The notes beneath the pieces are model-generated. The model ran no database searches and was not told where the DNA came from. It was given only the letters and a program-made list of their open reading frames with translations. A stretch of 63,834 nucleotides of DNA from Candidatus Ventrousia excrementavium (GTDB lineage Bacteria > Bacillota > Clostridia > Oscillospirales > Butyricicoccaceae), in the NCBI GenBank assembly GCA_018714845.1, contig DVMR01000051.1, positions 1 through 63,834 of the forward strand, in the 5' to 3' direction. A program made the translations under genes and the position numbers. This document shows positions 16,134 through 25,575 of the stretch, one piece after another; within the stretch, counting starts at the first letter, position 1; each line of letters opens with the position of its first letter.

Positions 16134-17345
16134 TCACTTATTTTTCTTTCTCAAAATTGAATAAGGCGGTACAGGCAAGGGCAGCACCGTTTCAAACAGC
16201 ATCATCGGGTGCGGCGCCGCATCAATGAGCGCACCGCTTTCGTCCCACATGGGGCCGAGCGTAAATGCCACAGCCTCGCGGCCGGGCATGAGCAATTCGA
16301 GCTCGTCGCCGGTGACGCACTTGTTTTTCTGCCGCAGCCGTGCGCGGCCGCTTTCGTCACACGACAGCACACACGCACACACATCCCAGCTGCGCAGATA
16401 GCCATCGCTCAGTTGCTGACGCGCACGGCCAAAGTAAAAGCCGGTCGAGTATTCGCGGTGGCTGACCTTGTCGAGCTCGCTCATGACATCAGGCGGCGGC
16501 TCTCTTCCCTGAGCTGCCGCGTCCAGAGCACGGCGGTAGGCGCCCGTCACGACGGCTGCGTAATAAAAAGTCTTGGCACGCCCCTCAATTTTAAGGCTGT
16601 CGACGCCCGCTTCCATCAGCTCACGCAGATGCTGAACAGTACACAAATCCTGCGCGCTGAGAATGGTCGAGCCGCGGTCGTCCTCGATGACCGGAAAATA
16701 TTCACCGGGCCGTTTTTCTTCAATCAGGCGATAATTCCAGCGGCACGGCTGGGCACAGGCGCCGCGGTTGGCATCACGACCGGTCAGGTAATTGGATAGC
16801 ACGCAGCGGCCGGAATACGCCATACACATCGAACCGTGGGCAAAGACCTCGAGCTCCAGCTCCGGTGGAGTGTGGGCTCGGATGTGCGCAATCTCGCCAA
16901 TCGACAGCTCGCGTGCCAGCACAATGCGGCTGGCCCCCAGCCGATGCCATGCGCAGGCTGCTGCCTCGTTGACAACGCTGGCCTGTGTACTGACATGGAT
17001 GCGCAGCCGCGGCGCAATGCGCCGTACCAGCTCACAAACTCCGAGGTCCGCGACGATAACAGCGTCGGCCCCGGCGCGGTCAATGGCGGCGATATGCCCG
17101 GGCAAATCAGGCAGATCGCCGGGCCGCGGCATGGTGTTGACGGTGACAAATACCCGTACGCCCCGCTCGTGACAGTAACTGACAGCCTGCGGCAGCTCAC
17201 TTTCATCAAAGTTGCCGGCCGCAGCCCGCATGCCAAAACTCTGCCCCGAAAGATAGACTGCGTCCGCCCCGTAAGCGACGGCAAAGCGCAGCTTTTCCAT
17301 GTCACCGGCCGGAGCCAAAAGCTCGGGGACACGATGCAACATCAT
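16134..17345 (-). CDS. U32 family peptidase (TrhP-type)
   Basis: A 403-residue member of peptidase family U32. PELLAPAGDMEKLRFAVAYG opens the fold, and the family signature EVFAHGSMCMAYSGRC occurs near 165-180, followed by the cysteine pattern RGACAQPCRW. Characterised homologues (TrhP in Firmicutes, RlhA and TrhP in E. coli) take part in hydroxylation of tRNA uridine 34 or rRNA cytidine from prephenate, so tRNA modification is likelier than proteolysis (inference). ATGA overlap with mltG upstream. Confidence 0.88.
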   Translation of the reverse strand: MMLHRVPELLAPAGDMEKLRFAVAYGADAVYLSGQSFGMRAAAGNFDESELPQAVSYCHERGVRVFVTVNTMPRPGDLPDLPGHIAAIDRAGADAVIVADLGVCELVRRIAPRLRIHVSTQASVVNEAAACAWHRLGASRIVLARELSIGEIAHIRAHTPPELELEVFAHGSMCMAYSGRCVLSNYLTGRDANRGACAQPCRWNYRLIEEKRPGEYFPVIEDDRGSTILSAQDLCTVQHLRELMEAGVDSLKIEGRAKTFYYAAVVTGAYRRALDAAAQGREPPPDVMSELDKVSHREYSTGFYFGRARQQLSDGYLRSWDVCACVLSCDESGRARLRQKNKCVTGDELELLMPGREAVAFTLGPMWDESGALIDAAPHPMMLFETVLPLPVPPYSILRKKNK

Positions 17346-18475
17346 TCGTCTTCTAGTGCACGCATCTCGGCAACAGCCTGATTGTGCTCCTCAAGCGTCC
17401 TCGAAAAAACGTGCTCACCGGTCTGCGGATTGGCGACATAGTAATAGTAATCGTGCTCAGCCGGCTGAAGTGCGGCCAGCATGGCGCTAATGCCCGGATT
17501 GCAGATGGCCGTCGGCGGCAGGCCCGGGTACATACGGGTGTTGTACGGCGTATCGGTCTGCAGATCTTCGGCCGTCAGCTCTTCCTTATGACCGATGGCA
17601 TACAGCAGCGAGGCATCGATATCAAGATAGGGGTATTCATCGCTGTTGTTCAGGCGATTATGGATGACGCCCGAAATCATGGTCTGCTCATCGGCGACCA
17701 TACACTCACGCTCAATCAGGGATGCAATATTGACCACTTCTGCAATGGTCATGCCTTTTTCTTCGGTCAGCGCAATCATCTCTTCTGTGTACTTGTCGAC
17801 AAAATTGTTGAGCATTTTGTTGATGACGCTAACCGGCCGGTCGTTGACGTAAAACTCGTAGGTATCAGGGAACAGGTAACCCTCGAGCCGATTCTCCACC
17901 ATGGGAACATCCTGGAGCATTTCATGTGCAAAATCATAGGTGTTTGCCGTTTCAATGAAATCCTCGCTGCCGCACACACGGGCCTTTTCCATCAGCTCGG
18001 CAATCTGCGCGATAGTATAGCCCTCAGGAATGGTGACGTCGACCGTTTCCTGGTAAGTTGACTCACGCTGCAGGGTACTGATCATCTGCCCGTAATCCAT
18101 ACTGGCGCTCAGCTGAAACGTTCCGCTGGAAAAGGTATCGACATCTTTCAAATTAGCAAAAAGTGTAAAGATCCAGCGATACTTGATCAGGCCGTTTTCC
18201 TGCAGGACCGCCCCCATTTCGCTGGGCGTCAGGTCCTCGTCAAACTCGAGCATGACGGTGTTATCGTCCTTGACCAGGGCAAACATGTCGTTGGCGACCA
18301 GAATGGCGATTGTCGACAAAATAAACGACACGCCGAGCACCATCAGGATGTAGCTGAGCGTCCCGCCCAGCACACCGGCGGCGGAGCGCTTTTTCTTTTT
18401 TTTCTGCGGCGGACGTCCGGCAGCCCTGTGCGAACCGGATGAGGCGCTGCTATTGTTGCGTTTGACTGGTTCCAT
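17342..18475 (-). CDS. mltG: Endolytic transglycosylase MltG
   Basis: A 377-residue membrane-anchored enzyme that cuts nascent glycan strands and so sets their length. A basic, Ser/Lys-rich cytoplasmic tail (1-30), one membrane helix (about 38-62), a LysM-like region, then the YceG catalytic domain with IASLIERECMVADE (catalytic Glu, about 250), and YPGLPPTAICNPGISAM near 315. Starts at ATG 18475 with GGAGGT 7 bases upstream. Confidence 0.93.
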   Translation of the reverse strand: MEPVKRNNSSASSGSHRAAGRPPQKKKKKRSAAGVLGGTLSYILMVLGVSFILSTIAILVANDMFALVKDDNTVMLEFDEDLTPSEMGAVLQENGLIKYRWIFTLFANLKDVDTFSSGTFQLSASMDYGQMISTLQRESTYQETVDVTIPEGYTIAQIAELMEKARVCGSEDFIETANTYDFAHEMLQDVPMVENRLEGYLFPDTYEFYVNDRPVSVINKMLNNFVDKYTEEMIALTEEKGMTIAEVVNIASLIERECMVADEQTMISGVIHNRLNNSDEYPYLDIDASLLYAIGHKEELTAEDLQTDTPYNTRMYPGLPPTAICNPGISAMLAALQPAEHDYYYYVANPQTGEHVFSRTLEEHNQAVAEMRALEDE

Positions 18476-18487
18476 AATCGACCTCCG

Positions 18488-19372
18488 TTACAGGTAAAAG
18501 GACTTGAGTACAAAAAGCAGGACAAGCAGTAAAAAGCCAGGGGAAAGAAAAGAGAAAACCAGTTTTTCCAGCCCGCCCTTTTTAAAGCGGGGGATCTTAC
18601 CCCGCTCAATAAGCTTTTCCAGACTGCGCATGGCCAGATAGAGCAGCACGCACAACGCTACGACATTTGCCAGGATAAAGTACCCCCACAAGCTGAATGT
18701 CTCATACACGTCGGCAAAATAGGCAACTCCCCACGCATACAGATTGCTGACCAGATGGCCAAAAACAGTCGGCCAGACCGAGCCGAGCGCATAACACAGA
18801 TAACCAAATATCAGACCGGCCAGCAAGGGCCCTGCCAGATTGGACGAGCTGCCGTGCACCATGGCAAAGCTGAACGCAGTCGTCAAAATCGCAGCGCTGG
18901 TTCCGGCGCTTTCCATACAGCCAAACAGCGCTGAACGAAAAAACAGCTCTTCTACAACAGCAGGCAGGACAACAGCTACCAGCAGCCCCTGCCATATACT
19001 GTCCCCGCCGATGCTGCGCTGCAACGCCAGCACGCCCTGCCGCGCACCGACATCCTGTCCCAGCACAGCACTGATAAGGACATTGAGCAGAAAAGCGGCG
19101 ATGGGCGTTGCCAGTGAAATAAACAGTACAAATGACTTGGAACGGCCGACCGACCGCTTAAGCCGCAGCTGTGAGCGGTCCTCACCGCCCAGCCGCCGCA
19201 GAAAAAGCAGGATTCCAAAGGGCAGCAGGAAAGCCGCCGTCTCGGCCAGCGCAGCTGTCAGCAGGTCGCTTTGCAGCCGACCGCTGTCAATCATATATTC
19301 AGCTCCCATCAGCAGAGCCATGCACAAAGGCGGCATGAAGCCTGCCAACAGGGCAACGCGGTCTTTTTTCAA
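18488..19372 (-). CDS. CPBP family intramembrane protease
   Basis: A 294-residue protein with about eight membrane helices. VVEELFFRSALFG (about 163-175) gives the EExxxR motif and VFGHLVSNLYAW (about 222) the HxxxN motif of the CAAX-protease/bacteriocin-processing family (glutamic intramembrane endopeptidases such as Rce1). The bacterial substrate is unknown; membrane-anchored protein turnover or bacteriocin immunity are the usual suggestions. Part of the minus-strand cluster, 12 bases before mltG. Confidence 0.87.
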   Translation of the reverse strand: MKKDRVALLAGFMPPLCMALLMGAEYMIDSGRLQSDLLTAALAETAAFLLPFGILLFLRRLGGEDRSQLRLKRSVGRSKSFVLFISLATPIAAFLLNVLISAVLGQDVGARQGVLALQRSIGGDSIWQGLLVAVVLPAVVEELFFRSALFGCMESAGTSAAILTTAFSFAMVHGSSSNLAGPLLAGLIFGYLCYALGSVWPTVFGHLVSNLYAWGVAYFADVYETFSLWGYFILANVVALCVLLYLAMRSLEKLIERGKIPRFKKGGLEKLVFSFLSPGFLLLVLLFVLKSFYL

Positions 19373-19392
19373 ACTCTTTCTTCCTTCTCAGG

Positions 19393-20226
19393 TTAATTGA
19401 ACAGGACGTTGAGGTAGCCGTAGCTGTGCAGCTTTTGCAGCAGAGCCTCGCCCTCTTCATCCAGCGGGCGGGCGCAGCCGTTGACCTTCGCTTCGGACGT
19501 CACCGGACCATACCAGCGGGCACTTTGGACTCCCCTGCGTCCGGCCAGCGCTGCCATCAAAATCGGCGCGTCAGGTCCCAGCGCCTCGGTGGCCGTCAGA
19601 CAGTCTTTTTCGCTCTCTGCCAGAGCAAAAGCCGTAATCTGCCCGCCGCGCCTGAAAACAACGGCATTTTTCCCGTACTGTTCGAGAATCAGCCGCCATG
19701 CTACAGCGTCGCGCAGGGCGTGAAGTCCCTGCTGCTCCGTTTCATACAGCCGCTGTGCGGCGGCGATATCCCGGTCCTTCATGGGAAAAAGCGCGGTGTC
19801 TGCCGGCAATTCTGCCGCCGGCGCCCTGTGCTCCTGCCGTGCAAAAACCGGCCGATACCCGAAGCGCGCATAGTAATCAACAAGAGACGGCTCCTGGGTA
19901 ATAAGCACCGACAGCCTGTCCCCCCGCGCGGCGGACAGCACAAAGCTGCGCTCAAGCAGCGCGCCCATCAGACCCCTGCCGCGGTGCTGCGGCAGCGTGC
20001 CTGCGGCGTAAATGTAAGTGCACGGCACTTCCTGACCCTTCAGCGTCAGGCGCACGGGCAGCAGCTGAACTGCCGCCGCAATGCCGTGCTCGTCCCAGAC
20101 AAGGGTACTTTCAGGGCAGTAAACCCGCCCGAAAAACCAGTGACAAAAATCCTCTTCACCGGGGAAGCAGGCGTTATACACCGCTTCCAGCTCCGGCCTG
20201 TCCCCCGGCCCCGCTGTGCGAATCAC
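19393..20226 (-). CDS. GNAT family acetyltransferase
   Basis: A 277-residue acetyltransferase using acetyl-CoA. The GNAT core (residues about 1-130) has the pyrophosphate-binding loop QHRGRGLMGALLERSF near 78-93 and a final DYYARFGYRPVF strand. A second, less conserved half recalls the Eis/SCP2-type C-terminal fold. It starts with GTG overlapping the stop of the DUF2156 gene, so the two are coupled. Substrate unknown. Confidence 0.85.
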   Translation of the reverse strand: MIRTAGPGDRPELEAVYNACFPGEEDFCHWFFGRVYCPESTLVWDEHGIAAAVQLLPVRLTLKGQEVPCTYIYAAGTLPQHRGRGLMGALLERSFVLSAARGDRLSVLITQEPSLVDYYARFGYRPVFARQEHRAPAAELPADTALFPMKDRDIAAAQRLYETEQQGLHALRDAVAWRLILEQYGKNAVVFRRGGQITAFALAESEKDCLTATEALGPDAPILMAALAGRRGVQSARWYGPVTSEAKVNGCARPLDEEGEALLQKLHSYGYLNVLFN

Positions 20227-21140
20227 AGCGGTTTCCCCTGCTCTTTGGGCATTGCGGTATACTTTTCCGTAAACATCGCAGGGTAATAAGACAGCTTGGC
20301 GCGGCGCAGCCCTTCAATTCCCATATCCTCTTCACGGTCAATATAGGTGAACGCGCCGCACTCGTGCCGCACGAACTCGCGGTTAATCATGGGATAGGCC
20401 CCTTCAATATCAACGTCTGCCTTTTCGATGAGCACATCCATGGTATCGGCTGTCAGGGGCACCCCCAGCGTAAAGGCGGCGACGCGGCCATCAACCTCGA
20501 GCACGCCCCCGCGCAGGCCCAGCGTGTCATAATGGGTCAGCGCCCGCTCAATAGCATACAGCTCGTGCTGATAATCTGAGCGGTGGCCACTGCTCTTTGT
20601 CTCCTGCCATTTTTTCTGAAAATCCAGCAGAGTCTGAAAATCCCGGGCCGGCTCGACGGGTCGGTAATTCCACCTGTCCCCGTAGGCTGTCAGAAATTTT
20701 TTGATATGGTTGCGCTTTCCGTGGTACTTTTTCCCCTGCAGCTCGGCAAGGTCCTCTCGAGTGTAGATATAGTCAAAATTGTTGCGGTCGCTTTCAATGA
20801 CAAATCTGCCAGGAAACCAGCGCTCAAGCGCTTTTGCTTCTTCCGCAGTCAGGCAGTAGACCTGATACGGCTGATGCAGGCGCAGACTGTCATGATGCAT
20901 TTTCTCAAAAGCCGCCGCCTTGTCCCCCGGCCCGATGGGGGCCAGAAAGATGCGGTACCCATCGGCAGGCAGGCAGTGGGTAAAGAGCACATTTTCCTGC
21001 ACGCAGATTTCAAAACCGTAATGACGGCCCCATACATACATGCTAGCAAAGCTCCGCTCGTTGACGCGCGCATGGTTGTCCGCCAGCAGCGGCGCCAGCT
21101 TTTCCTGGTCATGGATGCTGATTGCGCTGAAGTTCAGCAT
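20223..21140 (-). CDS. DUF2156 (phosphatidylglycerol lysyltransferase-like) protein
   Basis: A 305-residue soluble protein of DUF2156, the double-GNAT fold found at the C-terminus of MprF lysyl-phosphatidylglycerol synthases. Typical motifs: FEICVQENVLFTH near 44, LQGKKYHGKRNHIKKFLTAY near 145 and GVLEVDGRVAAFTLGVPL near 215. There is no membrane flippase domain, so it may transfer an amino acid or acyl group onto a soluble or lipid acceptor. It is coupled to the following GNAT gene. Confidence 0.85.
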   Translation of the reverse strand: MLNFSAISIHDQEKLAPLLADNHARVNERSFASMYVWGRHYGFEICVQENVLFTHCLPADGYRIFLAPIGPGDKAAAFEKMHHDSLRLHQPYQVYCLTAEEAKALERWFPGRFVIESDRNNFDYIYTREDLAELQGKKYHGKRNHIKKFLTAYGDRWNYRPVEPARDFQTLLDFQKKWQETKSSGHRSDYQHELYAIERALTHYDTLGLRGGVLEVDGRVAAFTLGVPLTADTMDVLIEKADVDIEGAYPMINREFVRHECGAFTYIDREEDMGIEGLRRAKLSYYPAMFTEKYTAMPKEQGKPL

Positions 21141-21179
21141 AATTTTCCCATCCTCATGTGCCCGTGCACATTGATTAAA

Positions 21180-21860
21180 TTATTGTTCTGTCTGTCCGCT
21201 CAAAAGACAGCTGATCTGTTCGACGATCTGCGCGCTGATTTGTTCCGGCGTCAGCGGTCTGCCCTGCGCAGCGCAGGGGATTGCCGTCCAGCCGCAGCTG
21301 CGGCACACATACAAAGCGCTTTCGCGGCAGCGCGACAGATAGTCATGGTCCTTTTCATGAATATCACCCGCTTCGCCCTGACGCCGGCGCAAAAGCTCGA
21401 GCGCCAGCTCTGACGGCATGTCCAGAAAAAGCACCTTCGTCGGCGCGGGCAGCCCCAGCAGGCGATATTCGTAGTCAAACAGCCAGTCAAGGTACCGGTC
21501 ACGCTCCTGTCCGGACAGCTTGGCCGCCTGGTGGACAGCATTGGACGTGGTGTAGCGGTCGCATAAAATCGGCACGCCGGCCAGGTAGTCGCGCATCCAG
21601 TCGGTCTTGTACGAAATATAACGGTCAATGGCAAAAAAGCTCGAAGCCGCATAAGGTCCCACGTCGTCGGGATGGGTCCCCAGCCGGCCGCTCAGATAAA
21701 GGCGCACCGGCACCGACGACTCCTCATTGTACCGTGGAAAGGTGATGGCGCGGTGGCGCACGCCCCGCTTGGTCAGCGCTTTGCACAGAAGCTGAAACTG
21801 CGTTGATTTTCCGCTTCCGTCAGTGCCCTCGATGACAAACAGCTTACCGGCCACACGCAT
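21180..21860 (-). CDS. tmk: Thymidylate kinase
   Basis: A 226-residue kinase turning dTMP into dTDP. P-loop FVIEGTDGSGKSTQ near residues 6-19, the ILCDRYTTSNAVHQ (DRY/H) motif near 95 and the lid RRRQGEAGDIHEKD near 145. ATG 21860 is chosen because the family starts just before the P-loop; an upstream in-frame ATG at 21881 would only lengthen the overlap with thyX. It overlaps the end of thyX, so dTMP formation and phosphorylation are genetically coupled. Confidence 0.93.
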   Translation of the reverse strand: MRVAGKLFVIEGTDGSGKSTQFQLLCKALTKRGVRHRAITFPRYNEESSVPVRLYLSGRLGTHPDDVGPYAASSFFAIDRYISYKTDWMRDYLAGVPILCDRYTTSNAVHQAAKLSGQERDRYLDWLFDYEYRLLGLPAPTKVLFLDMPSELALELLRRRQGEAGDIHEKDHDYLSRCRESALYVCRSCGWTAIPCAAQGRPLTPEQISAQIVEQISCLLSGQTEQ

Positions 21861-22611
21861 CCCCCCGCCGGCGGACCTCATCAGCTCGGCCGCACGTCAT
21901 CTTCCCCTCAGAGCACGGTCCGAAAAGGCAGGCCGGCCCCGCCTTTTCAAAAAGCGCGGGCGCCGCCCTGCGGCACAGGGCCAGCATCTGCCATGCCAGC
22001 TCACGAATCTCCCATTGGGCGCGGTTGCAGCACCGCAGGCGGAAGAAATTGAGCAGAGAGCGGGTGTTCATGGTCATGATCATCTTGGTCTCGCAGGCGT
22101 TGGGCAGCACATAGCGGGCGTCCTCAATAGCGGCCTTTTCCGCCTTCTGGCTGACCTGCCGGTCAGACAGCCCCTGCGCCTCAAACTCAGCGCGGCGCTG
22201 CTGCGATAAAATTTCAGCCAGCCGGTCATACCGCTGCTGCAAAAGGTCCATTGTCTCTTTGTACAGGGAAAGCGCCTCTTCGTTTTTGGCAATTTCAGGC
22301 GGAACGACGTATTCAAAGGCGTCCTTGCGCACATAGCGCTGCGACTGCACGCTGAACGACGCAATACGGTGCCTCGTAATCTGTGCCAAAAGCGAGCGCG
22401 ACACGCCCTCGATAGCAAAGGTAAAGCTGGCGTGTTCGATGGGACTCTCATGCCCCAGCTCAGACAGCATATGCAAAAAGCGGTCCGCCGCCTCGTCGGT
22501 CATTCCGTCGAGCAGCGCATCAGCCCCGGCGTCGCTGTAGCACATTTTTGCTGCCGCCGACACGACCTTTTCGGGCATGGGCGTGTGCGCAATGAGATAT
22601 ACTTTAAGCAT
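21844..22611 (-). CDS. thyX: Flavin-dependent thymidylate synthase
   Basis: A 255-residue FAD enzyme that methylates dUMP to dTMP using methylenetetrahydrofolate and NADPH. The ThyX signature RHRIASFSVQSQRYV (RHRx7S) is near residue 77, and ALFEKAGPACL sits toward the C-terminus. The start is ATG 22611, overlapping the tagA stop by 8 bases; longer frames read through tagA. The last 20 residues (about 236-255) are basic and overlap the start of tmk. Confidence 0.93.
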   Translation of the reverse strand: MLKVYLIAHTPMPEKVVSAAAKMCYSDAGADALLDGMTDEAADRFLHMLSELGHESPIEHASFTFAIEGVSRSLLAQITRHRIASFSVQSQRYVRKDAFEYVVPPEIAKNEEALSLYKETMDLLQQRYDRLAEILSQQRRAEFEAQGLSDRQVSQKAEKAAIEDARYVLPNACETKMIMTMNTRSLLNFFRLRCCNRAQWEIRELAWQMLALCRRAAPALFEKAGPACLFGPCSEGKMTCGRADEVRRRGDACGR

Positions 22612-23341
22612 TTTTGCTCTTCCCCCTTGCCGCGAAAGCTGACAACAGGTACAGCGGCAGCTTGATGACGCGCCCGATGCGCTTGGGCTGGCACAAAAGC
22701 CGGTACAGCCATTCCAGGTTGAGCCGAATGAAAAAGTCGGGCGCACGTTTGACCTCGCCAGCCAGACCGTCGAGCGTACCGCCCAGGCCGGCCATCAGCG
22801 TGACGTTCAACGCCTCGCCCCGCAGCGCCATGAACTGCTCCTGCTTGGGCGCGCCCAGACAGACAAAAAGCACATCAGGACGAGCGTCGTTAATAGCTGC
22901 GACCACTTGGCCCTCATTTGTATAATACCCGTTCAGGGTGCCTGCAATGAGCAATCCGGGATATTTTTTCTGCATTTTTTCCGCCGCCTTTTCGGCGACG
23001 CCCGGCTTGGCGCCAAAGAAAAAAACGCTGTAACCGGTGTTCTGCATACGTTCGAGTAGCTTTTCGGCAAATTCAAACCCCGGCACACGGCCGCGGAGCG
23101 GATGCCCCAGAATACGCGATGCGTACACAACCCCGATGCCATCGGGCAAAACCAGCTGCGAACTGTTGACAATATCACACAGCAGGCTGTCATTACGGCA
23201 CATGCGGGCAATCTCGGGATTGGGGGTGACAACGCGGCACTTTTCTCCGCGCTCAATATACTGCATGGCGATGGAAACCGCCTCGTCGAGGGTGACATCG
23301 TCAAACCCTATCTCCATAACCTGTATGCGAATGTTCTCCAT
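22604..23341 (-). CDS. WecG/TagA/CpsF family glycosyltransferase
   Basis: A GT26 glycosyltransferase of about 245 residues. VMEIGFDDVTLDEAV at the start, VTPNPEI near 45, LPDGIGVVYASRILG near 67, RVPGFEF near 85 and VCLGAPKQEQF near 165 are conserved family motifs. Such enzymes add N-acetylmannosamine (or a related sugar) to a lipid-linked precursor for wall teichoic acid or capsule. The start is uncertain: ATG 23341 fits the family but lies directly on AAGGAG; ATG 23377 is the alternative. First gene of the minus-strand cluster. Confidence 0.88.
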   Translation of the reverse strand: MENIRIQVMEIGFDDVTLDEAVSIAMQYIERGEKCRVVTPNPEIARMCRNDSLLCDIVNSSQLVLPDGIGVVYASRILGHPLRGRVPGFEFAEKLLERMQNTGYSVFFFGAKPGVAEKAAEKMQKKYPGLLIAGTLNGYYTNEGQVVAAINDARPDVLFVCLGAPKQEQFMALRGEALNVTLMAGLGGTLDGLAGEVKRAPDFFIRLNLEWLYRLLCQPKRIGRVIKLPLYLLSAFAARGKSKNA

Positions 23342-23482
23342 CTCCTTTTTGCGGGGTCTCCGTTTTCCTTCCCGCATTGCTTTATTTTACCGCAAAACAA
23401 CCCGAGAAACAAGCCTAAAATGATGAACACGCCATAAGACGGAAAAGCCGGGGCCCTTTTGCGGGGTCCCGGCCAAAAATCG

Positions 23483-24064
23483 TTATGTTTTGTTTGTCAG
23501 GCGCAGCAGCGGCCGGCAGACGCCGACGGCGACAATCACCGCCACGGCAATTTCAGAAAAGCCGTTTAAGGTGACAAGCGTCAGGAAAACACTCTTTAAA
23601 GGCAGGCTATCAAACAGCGCCCACAGGCACCCCAGGACAAGCACTGTATGCATGACCGACGCGACAGCTGCGCTGATGGCAATGGCAAGGCCCTTGCTCT
23701 TTATCCTCTTTTCCAGCGCGCGGAACAAAAGCGCCGCCACAACGCCCAGGAGTACACGCGGTATGATACACATGATAATCGACTGGACCGGTGCGCCGCT
23801 TAAAAACGGCGAGAAGGCCTGGTCCACGACGCTGGTGGCTGCCGTTGTCGCCTTGTACATGCTCAAAAGGCCAAAGACAAGACCCAAAATACCGCCATAC
23901 ATCGGCCCCATAACGATGCCGCCGACAATAACGGGAATGTGCATGATGGTGATGGACACCATGCCGGGCAGAATGATAAAGCCCAGCGGTGTAAACGAGA
24001 GAATGAGCTGAATAGCAATGAGCAGCGCCAGCTGCGTCAGCTTGCGGGTATCGGTCTTGTGCAT
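23483..24064 (-). CDS. ECF transporter S component
   Basis: A 193-residue integral membrane protein with about six helices, starting MHKTDTRKLTQLALLIAIQL. ITIMHIPVIVGGIVMGPMYG near 38-57 and LGLVFGLLS near 60 match substrate-binding S components of energy-coupling-factor transporters (vitamin uptake), closest by eye to clostridial pantothenate-like or unassigned ones. The EcfA/EcfT module is not in this window. It lies 52 bases after the CoA-transferase gene and has no riboswitch, so the vitamin cannot be named. Confidence 0.82.
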   Translation of the reverse strand: MHKTDTRKLTQLALLIAIQLILSFTPLGFIILPGMVSITIMHIPVIVGGIVMGPMYGGILGLVFGLLSMYKATTAATSVVDQAFSPFLSGAPVQSIIMCIIPRVLLGVVAALLFRALEKRIKSKGLAIAISAAVASVMHTVLVLGCLWALFDSLPLKSVFLTLVTLNGFSEIAVAVIVAVGVCRPLLRLTNKT

Positions 24065-24116
24065 AAGGTTCCCTCTTTCTGCAATTTGTCCTGTGCTGTA
24101 GTTTATTTTGTGCCGT

Positions 24117-25418
24117 TTAGTCCTGAGGCAGGTCCTCGCCAAAGGCGGCGCGATACTGTTCACGCAGCTCGGCGCGGAAATCGGGGTGCGCAATGGCAAT
24201 CAGGCTCTGTGCCCTCTGCCGAATCGTTTTGCCGCGCAGATGCGCAACACCATACTCAGTGACCACGGTATCGACATCATTACGGCTGGTCGTGATGACA
24301 GCACCTGCACCGTGCTGCGCGACAATGCGCGACAGCGAGCCCTTGGCTGCCGTCGACGGCATGGCGATGATGGCCCGGCCGCCGCGGCTCATGGCCGCGC
24401 CGCGGATGAAGTCGACCTGTCCGCCCACGCCGCTGAACTGGCGGGTACCCACAGCCTCAGAGCACACCTGCCCCAGAAGATCGACCTGCAGGCAGGAATT
24501 GATGGACACCATGTTGTCCTGCCGGGCGATAACGTTGGGATCGTTTACATAATCAACGGGGCGCATCTCGATAAAAGGATTATCATCGACAAAATCATAC
24601 AGCCGTCGGCTGCCAATCAGAAAGGCAACAACACACTTACCTGGGTCCAGCGTTTTGCTGCGGCAGGTGACAACGCCCTTTTCAATAAGGTCGACCACCC
24701 CGTCCGAAATCATTTCAGAATGGATGCCCAAGTCCTTTTTATCTCCCAGCGACAGCAGAACTGCATCGGGAATAGCGCCGATGCCCAGCTGCAGTGTGTC
24801 GCCGTCACGCACAAGCGAGGCACAGTGGCGTCCGATGGCCTCTTCAACCGGCCCGATGCGGGCCGGGGGCAGCTCGGGCAGCGGCTCGCTCTGCTCAACA
24901 ATGCAGTCGAGCTCATCAACGTGAACAAAGCAGTCGCCCAAAGTGCGCGGCATCTGGTCGTTGACATGGGCGATGACCAGCCCGGCCGTCCGCACGGCGG
25001 CCAGCGCATAGTCGACGGCAACGCCCAGGCTGCACCAGCCGTGCTTGTCAGGCGGCGAGACCTGTATCATGGCGACATCAAACGGGTGCTCACGCACCCA
25101 GTCAGGCAGACGGTAGAAAAAACAGGCAGTAAAATCGGCACGCCCCTCCTGCACCGCCGTGCGCGTCGAGGCGCTGGCAAAAATGGTGTTGAACCGCAAC
25201 CGTCCCGCCGCTTCCGGCGCGCAGTACGGCGCCCCGGCCATGGTCAGCACATGAAAAATCTCAACATCCTTTAGGTCCTGACGCGCGCACAGCGCATCAA
25301 GGAGCACCGACGGAACCCCGGCTGCCTGTCCGGTAATCACCCGGTCGCCTGAACGCACTCGCGCGGCGGCCTGTTCGGCCGTGACCAGCTTATGTGCAAT
25401 TTGGCTGCGCTGAAACAT
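24117..25418 (-). CDS. Acetyl-CoA hydrolase/CoA-transferase (butyrate or 4-hydroxybutyrate type)
   Basis: A 433-residue family I CoA-transferase of the acetyl-CoA hydrolase group. GDRVITGQAAGVPSVLLDAL near 25, the IHSEMISDGVVDL segment with the likely catalytic glutamate near 230, GVGGQVDFIRGAAMSRGG near 335 and EYGVAHLRGK near 395 are all present. In gut Clostridia such enzymes exchange CoA between butyryl-CoA (or 4-hydroxybutyryl-CoA) and acetate, the last step of butyrate formation. Sequence alone does not decide the substrate. Confidence 0.85.
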   Translation of the reverse strand: MFQRSQIAHKLVTAEQAAARVRSGDRVITGQAAGVPSVLLDALCARQDLKDVEIFHVLTMAGAPYCAPEAAGRLRFNTIFASASTRTAVQEGRADFTACFFYRLPDWVREHPFDVAMIQVSPPDKHGWCSLGVAVDYALAAVRTAGLVIAHVNDQMPRTLGDCFVHVDELDCIVEQSEPLPELPPARIGPVEEAIGRHCASLVRDGDTLQLGIGAIPDAVLLSLGDKKDLGIHSEMISDGVVDLIEKGVVTCRSKTLDPGKCVVAFLIGSRRLYDFVDDNPFIEMRPVDYVNDPNVIARQDNMVSINSCLQVDLLGQVCSEAVGTRQFSGVGGQVDFIRGAAMSRGGRAIIAMPSTAAKGSLSRIVAQHGAGAVITTSRNDVDTVVTEYGVAHLRGKTIRQRAQSLIAIAHPDFRAELREQYRAAFGEDLPQD

Positions 25419-25575
25419 AAAAGTCCTCCCTTCGGTCTGACAAAAATATCACATACACAAACACACGAAGTTATTTTACCACTATCCGCTCAAAAAGAAA
25501 AGAGGCCTGTTGCATATTTCGCCCATTCCAAACCGAAACTATCAGAAATGACAATTTTTGTCGGGAGGGTTTTTC

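Noticed and set aside
23383-23482. Second promoter or operator region between tagA and the ECF gene
   Set aside because: No -35/-10 pair or palindrome stood out.
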